A DNA stretch of 22,965 nt from Bacillota bacterium (GCA_030705695.1 JAUZPX010000015.1:1-22965), one strand, 5' to 3'. Counted from the stretch's first letter, positions 14,542-21,784 are shown. Numbers and translations are program-made. Notes: generated by a model not told the origin, from the letters alone.

Positions 14542-15399
14542 TTAAGTGTTAATTAGACCCAACTTATTAATTAGCCAAGGAAGTTCTTTTTCAAAGCAAA
14601 CGCCATATCGGCGTTCTAAACCCATATCATCTGTTAGTTTTATACAGCGGTATATGTAATCTACAGCTATTTTTACAGAATCATCAAGCGAAAAGCCATT
14701 CATGAGGCCTGAAAGTAATGTGCTCCCGAAGATGTCGCCAGTGCCGTGGAACAAACCGTCTATTTTTTTAGAAAACGAATAACTGATTTTACCGTTTTCC
14801 TTGCTGTAAGAGGCGGCTCCAAGCTCATTTTCATTAAACCAAACACCGGTTAGTACAACATTTTTTGGACCCAATGTGCTTAGCTTTTTAAGCATTTGCT
14901 CGATATACTCTTTTGTATATGGACCCTCTTTGTATGGTTCATTAAGAATGAAGCAGGCTTCTGTCATATTTGGTACGATAATGTCCGCTTTTGAGCATAG
15001 CTTTGCCATGCCTTTTACCATTTCAGGAGAATAGACACTGTATATTTGACCGTTATCTGCCATTACAGGGTCAACCAAAATCAGCGTGTTTTCTGCTCTG
15101 AATGTGTCAAAAAGCTCGGCAATGAGGTCAATTTGCTCAAATGAGCCAAGAAAACCGCTATATAATGCATCGAACTTCAAGTCAAGAGATTGCCAGTGTT
15201 CGGAAATCGGACGAATGTCTTCGGTTAAATCCCGATATGTAAAGCCAAAAAACCCTCCGGTATGAGTCGATAAAACAGCAGTTGGCAATACACATGTATT
15301 TAATCCTGCCGCTGAAAGAATCGGTAACGCTACTGTTAAAGAACAGCGTCCCACACAGGAAATATCATGGATGGCTACAACTTGTTTTTGTTTATTCAT
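14542..15399 (-). CDS. Pyridoxamine/pyridoxal kinase
   Basis: A 285-residue ribokinase-superfamily enzyme that phosphorylates B6 vitamers to recover pyridoxal phosphate. VVAIHDISCVGRCSL at the N-terminus, LPTAVLSTHTGGF, DPVMADNG, VPNMTEACFIL and the anion-hole sequence FHGTGDIFGSTL (catalytic Asp in GTGD) are typical of pyridoxamine kinases of Clostridia. The ATG at 15399 follows GGCGAG. It has its own promoter at 15439-15467. The dockerin gene follows after 26 bases and may share the message, though a functional link is not obvious. Confidence 0.92.
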   Translation of the reverse strand: MNKQKQVVAIHDISCVGRCSLTVALPILSAAGLNTCVLPTAVLSTHTGGFFGFTYRDLTEDIRPISEHWQSLDLKFDALYSGFLGSFEQIDLIAELFDTFRAENTLILVDPVMADNGQIYSVYSPEMVKGMAKLCSKADIIVPNMTEACFILNEPYKEGPYTKEYIEQMLKKLSTLGPKNVVLTGVWFNENELGAASYSKENGKISYSFSKKIDGLFHGTGDIFGSTLLSGLMNGFSLDDSVKIAVDYIYRCIKLTDDMGLERRYGVCFEKELPWLINKLGLINT

Positions 15400-15438
15400 T
15401 ATTAAACGCTCGCCTTTCTTGCCATTTGGCGTATGTTT

Positions 15439-15467
15439 ATTGTATCAAATTTCAATATGAAGCGCAA
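15439..15467 (-). promoter_or_regulatory. Sigma-A promoter of the pyridoxamine kinase gene
   Basis: On the minus strand: TTGCGC (15467-15462), a 17-bp spacer and TACAAT (15444-15439), about 40 bases before the ATG at 15399. Confidence 0.7.
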
Positions 15468-15666
15468 GCAAGGATAATATATATCGACTATTGATTTATT
15501 TCTAAATTTACGGTATGCTTTACTAAAGAAGCTAAATAATTGATTAATAAATTAATATCAAGAGTTTCTATAAAGATTAAAAGGGTCGAATTAAGTGACT
15601 ATTTTATGCGGTTTTTTGAAGAAAAAACACTTTTTTGAAAAAAATAAAAAAATTTTTAAAAAAAGC

Positions 15667-15695
15667 TTGTATTTTTAAAAACACCGTGATATAAT
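15667..15695 (+). promoter_or_regulatory. Promoter of the isolated 5S rRNA gene
   Basis: TTGTAT (15667-15672), a 17-bp spacer and a consensus TATAAT (15690-15695). Directly upstream (about 15620-15665) are alternating runs of A and T, fitting an UP element or intrinsically bent DNA as at strong rRNA promoters. The start would be near 15702, about 30 bases before the mature 5S. Confidence 0.8.
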
Positions 15696-15730
15696 AATCA
15701 AGCGGTCGAGAGAGAACGCAAAACTGAATA

Positions 15731-15847
15731 GTTGGTGTTGATGACGTTGAGGGTCCACCCGTTCCCATACCGAACACGGAAGTTAAGCTCAATGGTGCTG
15801 AAGATACTTGGCTGGCGACGGCCCGGGAAAATAAGGAGATGCCAACA
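15731..15847 (+). rRNA. 5S ribosomal RNA
   Basis: About 117 nt. GTTGGTG at the 5' end pairs with TGCCAAC at the 3' end (helix I). The conserved core GGTCCACCCGTTCCCATACC, then GAACACGGAAGTTAAGC, and the late GGAAAATAAGGAGATGCC region are all present. No 16S, 23S or additional tRNA is visible in the 331 bases before or the 250 bases after it, and it carries its own promoter and terminator, so it is an isolated single-gene 5S unit. End positions are accurate to a few bases. Confidence 0.95.
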
Positions 15848-15857
15848 CTTTAAGGCT

Positions 15858-15883
15858 CCACCCAATAGGGTGGTTTCTTTTTT
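15858..15883 (+). terminator. Terminator of the 5S gene
   Basis: CCACCC (15858-15863) pairs with GGGTGG (15868-15873) around an AATA loop, followed by TTTCTTTTTT. Confidence 0.88.
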
Positions 15884-16039
15884 GTTCAGACATATTTAGT
15901 TAACAAAATAAGCCAATTTTTTTTACGAAATATTCAAAACAACTTAACAAATATCGTTATTGAATGAACTATACTAATTATAGACTAATTATTCACTTTT
16001 CGTATATATTCCCTCTTTTTTTCCGAAATATATAAATAG
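15884..16039 (+). other. AT-rich intergenic DNA without a gene
   Basis: No reading frame with an RBS and no recognisable RNA. A weak TTATTG (15957-15962), 16-bp spacer and TATAGA (15979-15984) pair could start a short transcript of about 80 bases ending at the next hairpin, but neither box is good. Confidence 0.4.
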
Positions 16040-16075
16040 AGAAAACCGAGGTACCGCAAGCCTCGGCTTTTTCTA
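16040..16075 (+). terminator. Hairpin with T-tract, transcript not identified
   Basis: CCGAGG (16046-16051) pairs with CCTCGG (16061-16066), extended by AGAAAA/TTTTTCT on the flanks. It could end a transcript on either strand. On the + strand it lies 160 bases beyond the 5S terminator, with no gene between. Confidence 0.65.
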
Positions 16076-16078
16076 TGT

Positions 16079-16123
16079 AAAAAACGTAATGGTTCATAAT
16101 GAGTCATTACGTTTTATTTTTTT
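16079..16123 (-). terminator. Terminator of the leuCD-xre-pfkB operon
   Basis: AAAACGTAATG (16081-16091) and CATTACGTTTT (16105-16115) form a perfect 11-bp stem with A/T runs on both sides, directly after the kinase stop at 16132 on the minus strand. Symmetric, so possibly bidirectional. Confidence 0.8.
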
Positions 16124-16131
16124 ATGATGAT

Positions 16132-17064
16132 TTAAATTAGGCTATCAGTCTTAATATTAAAAGCAGTTTGCTTATATAGCTCTTCTATTTTTGCTTCATC
16201 AACAAATCCTGAAGCTGCGCCTGCTTCTCCGATTTTATAAGAAGCAAAAAGTGTAGCCCGCTTCAACGCTTCGATTGGCGCTTCACCTTTAAGATAGTAA
16301 TGTAAAAATGAACTAAATAACGAGTCGCCTGCACCGGCAGTGTTTATAACCTTACGTGTGAATACGGCATCGATATCATAAACAGTATTTTCTTCGCGGA
16401 CAATCATTAGAGAACCTTTGCTTCCTTGACCGAGAACTATGATTTTACTTTGATATTCCTGCAAAAGCGAAAGAAGAAACTTCTTTGGGTCGCCTTTTAT
16501 ATTTTCGTCGCTTAAAAAAAGAATATCGGCAGCGTTAAGAAAATCATTATTATATTCGTCATGAATGTCTGAAAAAACATGAACATCGGTGGCAATAGGT
16601 ATTTTCTTTTCCTTTGCAGCTTTTAAGAGTGACCGTGAAAAATTAATATTACAGGCAATAACAAGATCGCAGCGTTCTAATGCAGCAGAAACATCGATTT
16701 CATTTACCGATAAATCCTGCAAATTCTTTAAATCGCAGTAAATTCGCCGTTTTCCGTCATTATCATATAAAATAACAGATTGAGCCGTTTGGGCGGCATA
16801 CTTCATTATATATTCCGTATTTACGCCTAAATCTGAAAAAGCGCGTAAAACCAAATCAGCGTTTTCGTCATTTCCGATAATTGAAAGGGGAAAGACATCG
16901 TCGCCTAAGGTTTTAAGCGCTTTTGTAAGGTTCATTCCAACTCCTGAAACCGTGGTATTAATTCCGAAAAACGGATAGTCAATGGGGGAATAAGGAATAG
17001 GAAAGCTTTTAATTTTACATGTTGTTTCAAGATTTATTAAACCGCTCACAAAGATCTTTTTCAT
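16132..17064 (-). CDS. PfkB-family carbohydrate kinase
   Basis: A 310-residue ribokinase-fold sugar kinase, cytosolic. The N-terminus IFVSGLINLETTCKI holds the first substrate strand, and VSGVGMNLTKALKTLG is the variant of the GGxxxN family signature. SLIGND-like phrasing (SIIGNDENADLVL) follows. The C-terminal signature is VINTAGAGDSLFSSFL, with GAGD giving the anion hole and catalytic Asp. AAAGGAGCT precedes the ATG. Twenty-two bases after the small xre gene, it ends the operon begun by leuC. The substrate is unknown: a sugar, nucleoside or pseudouridine-like compound are all possible. Confidence 0.88.
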   Translation of the reverse strand: MKKIFVSGLINLETTCKIKSFPIPYSPIDYPFFGINTTVSGVGMNLTKALKTLGDDVFPLSIIGNDENADLVLRAFSDLGVNTEYIMKYAAQTAQSVILYDNDGKRRIYCDLKNLQDLSVNEIDVSAALERCDLVIACNINFSRSLLKAAKEKKIPIATDVHVFSDIHDEYNNDFLNAADILFLSDENIKGDPKKFLLSLLQEYQSKIIVLGQGSKGSLMIVREENTVYDIDAVFTRKVINTAGAGDSLFSSFLHYYLKGEAPIEALKRATLFASYKIGEAGAASGFVDEAKIEELYKQTAFNIKTDSLI

Positions 17065-17086
17065 GGAATCAGCTCCTTTGCGAGCA

Positions 17087-17290
17087 TTATACCATGTTAA
17101 CCTTTTCGAGTAAATAATCTGTGCTGACTTTATAATAATCTGCCAGCTTGATTATTGCCCAGACGGGAATTTCACGTATTCCTTTTTCATAACGACGATA
17201 TACCTCACGGTTGCAATATAAAATATTAGCAATTTCTTCTTGAGTTTTATCGTGCTCTGTTCGAAGCTCCTGTAATCTTCTGAAATACAT
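17087..17290 (-). CDS. Small XRE-family helix-turn-helix regulator
   Basis: A 67-residue protein that is essentially one HTH_3 domain: RLQELRTEHDKTQEEIANIL, then YCNREVYRRYEKGIREIPVWAIIKLADYY and STDYLLEKV. Helix 3 (NREVYRRYE) would read DNA. There is no ligand or multimerisation domain, so it probably binds as a dimer. The RBS is TAGGTGAT before ATG 17290. It is eight bases after leuD and 22 before pfkB, so it belongs to their operon and may regulate it. Confidence 0.85.
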   Translation of the reverse strand: MYFRRLQELRTEHDKTQEEIANILYCNREVYRRYEKGIREIPVWAIIKLADYYKVSTDYLLEKVNMV

Positions 17291-17298
17291 AATATCAC

Positions 17299-17784
17299 CT
17301 ATTTGATAGAATTTAAAAGCCCGCCTTTTGCGATTATGTTTTGAATAAATTCAGGAAAAGGCTCGGCTTGATATGTTTTGCCTGTTGTTTCGTTTGTGAT
17401 GATTCCTGTCTGAAAATCGACGGAAACACGGTCTCCCGATTTAATTTCTTTTGCGGCTTCAGGACATTCCAAAATCGGAAGCCCGATATTAATTGCATTT
17501 CGATAGAAAATTCTGGCGAAAGTACAGGCAATTACACAGCTGACTCCTGCAGCCTGAATTGCAATCGGCGCATGTTCACGTGAGCTTCCGCAGCCGAAAT
17601 TTTTCTCGCCCACAATAATATCGCCTTGCTTTACTTTGCTTACAAATTCTTTATCAATATCCTCCATGCAGTGAGCAGCAAGTTCAGCATGAGAAGAAGT
17701 ATTTAAATATCTTGCAGGGATAATAACATCTGTATCTACATTATCGCCGTATTTAAAAACGGTTCCGCTTGCGTTTAAGTTCAT
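17299..17784 (-). CDS. leuD: 3-isopropylmalate dehydratase small subunit
   Basis: Swivel-domain subunit of isopropylmalate isomerase, which converts 2- to 3-isopropylmalate in leucine synthesis. GDNVDTDVIIPARYLN (14-29) and GCGSSREHAPIAI (about 64-76) are the family signatures; the latter binds the substrate's gamma-carboxylate. At 161 residues it is the short form that pairs with 420-residue LeuC proteins in Clostridia and archaea. CGGAGGGCT precedes the ATG, 15 bases after leuC. A related dehydratase such as 2,3-dimethylmalate dehydratase cannot be fully excluded because leuA and leuB are not in the window. Confidence 0.93.
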   Translation of the reverse strand: MNLNASGTVFKYGDNVDTDVIIPARYLNTSSHAELAAHCMEDIDKEFVSKVKQGDIIVGEKNFGCGSSREHAPIAIQAAGVSCVIACTFARIFYRNAINIGLPILECPEAAKEIKSGDRVSVDFQTGIITNETTGKTYQAEPFPEFIQNIIAKGGLLNSIK

Positions 17785-17799
17785 AATCTCAGCCCTCCG

Positions 17800-19059
17800 T
17801 TATATTTTTTCGGGATTTGAAATATAGCCTGTAATTGCGCTGGCCGCCGCAACAGCCGGGCTTGCTAAATAGACTTCAGATTCAACATGACCCATTCTGC
17901 CGACAAAGTTGCGGTTTGTGGTGGAAATACAGCGCTCGCCTTTTGCAAGGATGCCCATGTGTCCGCCAAGGCAAGGACCGCATGTCGGTGTTGAAACCAC
18001 AGCGCCTGCTTTAACGAAAATATCGAAAAGCCCCTCATGCATAGCCTCAAGCCAGATATTTTGCGTGCCAGGGAAAACAATGCATCTTACACCTTTTGCA
18101 ATTTTCTTATCTTTAAGTATTTCGGCTGCAATTCTAAGGTCGGATATACGACCGTTTGTGCAGGAACCGATAACGACCTGGTCAACTTTTATGGAACCGA
18201 CTTCATCGATTGTTTTTGTATTTTCCGGCAAATGGGGGAAAGATACGGTCGGACGAAGCGTCGAGAGATCAATAGTATATGTTTTTTCATAAACGGCATC
18301 GTCATCGGCAGTAAACTCCAAAACTTCACCGTTATATCTATTTTTGACGTACTCTCGTGTAAAATCATCAACAGGGAAAATCCCGTTTTTAGCGCCTGCT
18401 TCAATTGCCATATTTGCAATACAGAAACGGTCATCCATAGAGAGATATTTAAGCCCGTCGCCTGCAAATTCCATTGATTGATACAAAGCACCGTCAACGC
18501 CGATCATACCGATAATATGTAAAATTACGTCTTTGCCGCTTACATATTTTGATGGTTTTCCTGTTAAAACAAATTTTATGGCGGAAGGAACCTTGAACCA
18601 GGCTTTTCCTGTAATCATAGCGGCAGCCATATCTGTCGAGCCGACACCTGTTGAAAAAGCACCTAATGCACCGTATGTGCATGTATGAGAATCAGCTCCG
18701 ATGCAGAGATTTCCAGGACCGACAAGTCCTTTTTCAGGCAGCAGGCAGTGTTCAATGCCCATTTCACCTACGTCAAAATAATTTGCAATATCATATTTAT
18801 CAGCAAAGCGGCGTACTTTTGCACATTGCTCTGCCGCTTTAATGTCTTTGTTCGGTGTAAAGTGATCCATAACCAGTGAAATTTTAGTGTTATCAAAGAC
18901 ACCACATGCACCGTTATCTTCAAAAACATTAATTGCCACAGGAGAAGTGATATCGTTGCCGAGTACCATATCTAATTTTGCCTCAATTAATTGACCTGCT
19001 TTAACTTCCTTTAGCCCCGCATGATGAGCAAGGATTTTTTGCGACATTGTCATGCCCAT
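17800..19059 (-). CDS. leuC: 3-isopropylmalate dehydratase large subunit
   Basis: Aconitase-family catalytic subunit with a [4Fe-4S] cluster. Cluster cysteines are in VIGSCTNG and in CGPCLGG, with active-site stretches ADSHTCTYGALG and TTNRNFVGRMGH near the C-terminus. At 419 residues it is the HacA-type LeuC. The frame is open to 19110, but a perfect AGGAGG lies eight bases before ATG 19059, giving MGMTMSQKILAHHAGLKEV, the standard N-terminus. First gene of leuC-leuD-xre-pfkB. Its promoter region is shared with the divergent Crp/Fnr regulator. Confidence 0.94.
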   Translation of the reverse strand: MGMTMSQKILAHHAGLKEVKAGQLIEAKLDMVLGNDITSPVAINVFEDNGACGVFDNTKISLVMDHFTPNKDIKAAEQCAKVRRFADKYDIANYFDVGEMGIEHCLLPEKGLVGPGNLCIGADSHTCTYGALGAFSTGVGSTDMAAAMITGKAWFKVPSAIKFVLTGKPSKYVSGKDVILHIIGMIGVDGALYQSMEFAGDGLKYLSMDDRFCIANMAIEAGAKNGIFPVDDFTREYVKNRYNGEVLEFTADDDAVYEKTYTIDLSTLRPTVSFPHLPENTKTIDEVGSIKVDQVVIGSCTNGRISDLRIAAEILKDKKIAKGVRCIVFPGTQNIWLEAMHEGLFDIFVKAGAVVSTPTCGPCLGGHMGILAKGERCISTTNRNFVGRMGHVESEVYLASPAVAAASAITGYISNPEKI

Positions 19060-19089
19060 AGTATCGACCTCCTGTAATGAATTTAGTTG

Positions 19090-19098
19090 ATTATAACA
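19090..19098 (-). promoter_or_regulatory. Extended -10 promoter of leuC
   Basis: On the minus strand TGT-TATAAT (19098-19090) is an extended -10 with consensus hexamer, about 30 bases before the leuC ATG. No good -35 was found at 16-18 bp, suggesting dependence on the extended -10 or on an activator. Confidence 0.55.
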
Positions 19099-19104
19099 CA
19101 GGTA

Positions 19105-19134
19105 TTGCACAAAGAATGTAAACTATGATACAAT
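19105..19134 (+). promoter_or_regulatory. Promoter of the Crp/Fnr-family gene
   Basis: TTGCAC (19105-19110), an 18-bp spacer and TACAAT (19129-19134), 35 bases before ATG 19169. It starts seven bases from the leuC -10, so the two promoters face away from each other and compete for the same stretch. Confidence 0.65.
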
Positions 19135-19168
19135 TAGTGCGATATATTTGTTATAGGCGGTGAAGTTA

Positions 19169-19825
19169 ATGGAACAACCCGGTAATATTTTGCCAACGGA
19201 TATGCAAAAGCTGTTAATTGACAGTCAAATGCCTAAGAAATACAAGAAAAACGATATTATTTACGAGCAGGGCGCTGAAGCATATGCTTTGTATTTTGTT
19301 GTAAAGGGACAGGCGAAAATTTATATTAATTCTGCCGACGGAGCGGAAAGAACACTTGCAATTGCCACAGAGGGAAGTATTTTGGGGGAAGCAGCGTTTT
19401 TTCTGAATGTTGAGCGTATTTCTTCAGCAAAAGCAATTGTTGCTTCAGAAATTATTGCTGTTGACCGCCGAAATTTATTAAGTCTTATCCAAGCAACGCC
19501 AAAGCTTGCACTCACGCTTTTAAATGTACAAGCGGACAGAATTCAAACACTTTCCGCAGAAGTCGATTCCATGACGTTTTTACAGGCTGACTGCCGAATT
19601 GCAAGGCTTCTTCTAAACGCAAAGATTAAAAAGCCGATTGGATTTATCGTTGAGTTGACTCACGAGGAAATCGGCAGTATTGTTGGAGTTTCGCGCGTAA
19701 CAGTGAGCAAAACGCTTAATTGTTTTGCAAATAACGGCTTAATTCAGACATCATACCGACGAATTACAATTAAAAATGAGGTTGCACTAAAAAATATTGC
19801 ACAATTTGAAAATAAATACAGTTAA
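19169..19825 (+). CDS. Crp/Fnr-family transcriptional regulator
   Basis: A 218-residue two-domain regulator. The cyclic-nucleotide-binding beta roll (about 10-120) shows YKKNDIIYEQGAEAYALYFVVKGQAKIY and GSILGEAAFFLN, close to the usual GE-xx-FF phosphate-binding cassette. A dimer helix precedes the C-terminal winged helix with LTHEEIGSIVGVSRVTVSKTL. The single Cys near the dimer helix and absence of an N-terminal Cys cluster argue against an Fnr iron-sulfur sensor. AGGCGGTG lies six bases before ATG 19169; the in-frame GTG at 19160 is part of that RBS. Divergent from leuC, so the leu operon is a plausible target. The effector is unknown. Confidence 0.9.
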   Translation: MEQPGNILPTDMQKLLIDSQMPKKYKKNDIIYEQGAEAYALYFVVKGQAKIYINSADGAERTLAIATEGSILGEAAFFLNVERISSAKAIVASEIIAVDRRNLLSLIQATPKLALTLLNVQADRIQTLSAEVDSMTFLQADCRIARLLLNAKIKKPIGFIVELTHEEIGSIVGVSRVTVSKTLNCFANNGLIQTSYRRITIKNEVALKNIAQFENKYS

Positions 19826-19923
19826 AAGTGACATATTCTCTTTAAATGAGTTAAATATAGAGTTATTTTTTGAATAGAACAAGTAAAATTTGTAAAATTC
19901 CCTCAAATTCAATGTTTTTTTGA

Positions 19924-19952
19924 TTGACTAAAAGAAATAAATGGACTATACT
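19924..19952 (+). promoter_or_regulatory. Sigma-A promoter of the small membrane protein gene
   Basis: TTGACT (19924-19929), a 17-bp spacer and TATACT (19947-19952), 36 bases before the start at 19989. One of the best promoter matches in the window. Confidence 0.8.
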
Positions 19953-19988
19953 TAACATGTATATTAATATTTAAAAGGGGGCATCACA

Positions 19989-20303
19989 TTGCTGTTGAGT
20001 TTTATTTCGGCTATTTTTTGTTTTTTAGCTGCCGTTGTAATGTTTATGCCGTTTTTTAAAAGTCACGTGTTGTTAAAACCGATTGCCGTATTTTTTTTGT
20101 TTCAGGGCATTTGGATTTTAGTCAGCTATTTTATAAATCAAATTTGGAAAGGCAATGAAGTCGCATCGACAATCGGTAATATCGGTACGATAGTTATCGT
20201 TGGCTATATTCTTGTTTGCCTTTTTATTAATAAGCAGAAAATTACATTACGCAAAAAGAAGTCTCATGTTCATGAAAAGGAATCTGACCTCTATATTAAG
20301 TAA
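19989..20303 (+). CDS. Small three-helix membrane protein of unknown function
   Basis: A 104-residue protein with three hydrophobic segments (about 3-21, 29-48 and 62-82) and a basic cytoplasmic tail (KQKITLRKKKSHVHEKE). No family recognised. The start is TTG 19989 behind AAGGGGG at seven bases; no ATG fits. A strong promoter drives it. The stop codon TAA at 20301 lies inside the first copy of a 30-bp tandem repeat. Because the repeat starts at the stop, the duplication leaves the protein unchanged. It may share a transcript with the M23 peptidase if the terminator at 20420 is bypassed. Confidence 0.7.
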   Translation: MLLSFISAIFCFLAAVVMFMPFFKSHVLLKPIAVFFLFQGIWILVSYFINQIWKGNEVASTIGNIGTIVIVGYILVCLFINKQKITLRKKKSHVHEKESDLYIK

Positions 20304-20359
20304 AACTGTAATCACCCTCAGACCGGCAAGTAAAACTGTAATCACCCTCAGACCGGCAA
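20298..20359 (+). repeat. Perfect 30-bp tandem duplication
   Basis: Two identical 30-bp units, 20299-20328 and 20329-20358, each starting AGTAAAACTG and ending CAGACCGGCA. The first overlaps the last codon and stop of the membrane protein gene. Each unit contains CCGGC (20323-20327 and 20353-20357), which is complementary to GCCGG at 20419-20423. Complete identity points to a recent duplication. Confidence 0.95.
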
Positions 20360-20423
20360 ACACATACTATATTATTGCAGGCGGGCTGAAAGCCACAAAC
20401 GTCTGCTTTAAATAGATGGCCGG
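20353..20423 (+). promoter_or_regulatory. Candidate attenuator/riboswitch fold upstream of the M23 gene
   Basis: CCGGC (20353-20357, or the duplicate at 20323-20327) can pair with GCCGG (20419-20423). Enclosed is a seven-pair stem, GCAGGCG (20377-20383) with CGTCTGC (20400-20406), holding a mini-hairpin GGC-TGAAA-GCC (20384-20394) and an unpaired ACAAA. The outer stem shares bases 20420-20423 with the 5' arm of the following terminator, so the two are mutually exclusive, which is the logic of a transcriptional switch. I could not place it in a riboswitch class; the GAAAGCCAC and ATGGCCGGG phrases only faintly recall c-di-GMP-I (GEMM) elements. Confidence 0.4.
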
Positions 20424-20459
20424 GAAGAGGAATTTCGCCTCTTCTCGGATTTTCTTTTT
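20420..20459 (+). terminator. Intrinsic terminator upstream of the M23 gene
   Basis: CCGGGAAGAGG (20420-20430) pairs with CCTCTTCTCGG (20438-20448), eleven pairs including one G-U, followed by ATTTTCTTTTTA. It ends the membrane protein transcript or acts as an attenuator for the peptidase gene 113 bases downstream. No good separate promoter was found for that gene in 20460-20572. Confidence 0.85.
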
Positions 20460-20572
20460 AAAACATGTGTTACCGAAAGATGGCAGAAAATAATTTACGA
20501 AATTGTAACCAACAAGTTGTTTTCATAAGGTAATATGATTTTGTATTTATATCTGAAAGTCAGGAATATATT

Positions 20573-21775
20573 ATGAAATTTAAAAAAGCCAAAATAAAAA
20601 AAATAATTAATATTTGTTTTTGCACGGCTATTGTATCAGCAATTGTCGTTACAGCCAATACAACAAAACCTGTTATTGCTTATGCAAGTAGTTTAAGCGA
20701 TTTACAACAGCAAAAACAGGAGCTTCAAGACAAGGGAGCACAGATTGATCAGCAGCTTCAGCAGGCAAAATCAGACCTTAGCAACAAGCAAAGCCTTAAA
20801 ACCGCTCTGGAGCAAAAAATATCGAATGTTCAGCAGCAAATAGACCTTTTAAATCAAACTATTGATCGATACAATCAAAAAATAGACGAAAAGCAATCCG
20901 AAATTGATTCACAACAGTCTCAGATTCAAGCTGACTATACAACACTCCGAGCAAGAATCCGTGCGATGTATATATCGGGCGATGTTTCGTCGCTTGAGAT
21001 AATCTTGGGTTCAAAAAACTTTAACGATTTTGTCGATAAAGCGTATTTGGTGCAGCAGATTAGTAATTCCGATAAAAAAATGATTGACGGAATGAAAGCC
21101 CAAATTGATAAAATAACTTCTGAAAAAGCTGATATTCAAAGTGAAAAAGATACCGTTTCCGACTCAGTTTCCCAAGAGGAATCTAAAAAAGATGAGTTAA
21201 ACGGTCTTATGCAGCAATGCAATTCTGTAATTGCAGATTTGCAGAGTAAAACAAGTAAGCTTCAGCAGGATGAAGATGAGAATTCATCTCAGGCTCAACA
21301 GCTATCTGATAAGATGGCAGAAATTCAAAGACAATACACAGCTGACCATGGCGGAACGAGTACGACGTCGCCAGATGTAAAATCCAATGGAATATATACT
21401 TGGCCGATGCCGGGTGTAACTTATATTTCTGCATGGTGGGGCGATGGAAGAAGTCATAAAGGCATTGATATTGCAGGCCCTTACGGAGCAAAAATCGTTG
21501 CTGCAGCATCCGGAACTGTCATCGTATGTGATTCTACAGATTCCTGGGGTGACGGTTGGGGCTATCATGTCATGATCGACCATGGCGGCGGGTATGCAAC
21601 ACAGTATGCTCATTTTAGTTATGTTGCAGTTACAAATGGAGAACATGTAGATGCCGGGCAGTACATAGGTAATGAGGGCGAAACAGGTGACGCTACAGGG
21701 CCACACCTGCATTTTGAGTGCTGGTTTAACGGAACTCGTTATGATCCTGCTCCGAGTTTAGGACTTTCTGAGTAA
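20573..21775 (+). CDS. Secreted coiled-coil M23 peptidase (murein hydrolase)
   Basis: A 400-residue exported zinc endopeptidase that cuts peptidoglycan cross-links. Signal peptide 1-38 (basic KFKKAKIKK, hydrophobic core, likely cleavage near AYA-SS). A long Gln/Asp/Ser-rich coiled coil (about 40-255), as in EnvC, CwlO-like and PcsB-type proteins, is broken by the globular stretch RARIRAMYISGDVSSLEIILGSKNF. The LytM domain (about 276-395) has ligands H295 and D299 in HKGIDIAGPYG, H347 in YAHFS, and H378/H380 in GPHLHFE, so it is complete and probably active. The RBS is CAGGA. The coiled coil in this class usually links the enzyme to the FtsEX complex or inhibits it until activated; that link is inference. 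Confidence 0.93.
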   Translation: MKFKKAKIKKIINICFCTAIVSAIVVTANTTKPVIAYASSLSDLQQQKQELQDKGAQIDQQLQQAKSDLSNKQSLKTALEQKISNVQQQIDLLNQTIDRYNQKIDEKQSEIDSQQSQIQADYTTLRARIRAMYISGDVSSLEIILGSKNFNDFVDKAYLVQQISNSDKKMIDGMKAQIDKITSEKADIQSEKDTVSDSVSQEESKKDELNGLMQQCNSVIADLQSKTSKLQQDEDENSSQAQQLSDKMAEIQRQYTADHGGTSTTSPDVKSNGIYTWPMPGVTYISAWWGDGRSHKGIDIAGPYGAKIVAAASGTVIVCDSTDSWGDGWGYHVMIDHGGGYATQYAHFSYVAVTNGEHVDAGQYIGNEGETGDATGPHLHFECWFNGTRYDPAPSLGLSE

Positions 21776-21784
21776 AAAATAAAA

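Noticed and set aside
15604..15792. 62-residue open frame on the minus strand
   Set aside because: It runs antisense through the 5S rRNA and its promoter; the Lys/Phe-rich sequence comes from A/T runs and there is no RBS.
17909..18477. Long plus-strand open frames opposite leuC
   Set aside because: They mirror leuC codons, have no RBS, and leuC is unambiguous on the other strand.
20298..20359. Repeat pair as a CRISPR fragment
   Set aside because: Two units directly abut with no spacer and no cas genes are near; it is a simple tandem duplication.
20200..20415. 71-residue frame reading through both 30-bp repeats
   Set aside because: Overlaps the membrane protein gene in another frame, has no RBS, and the repeated peptide is a by-product of the DNA repeat.
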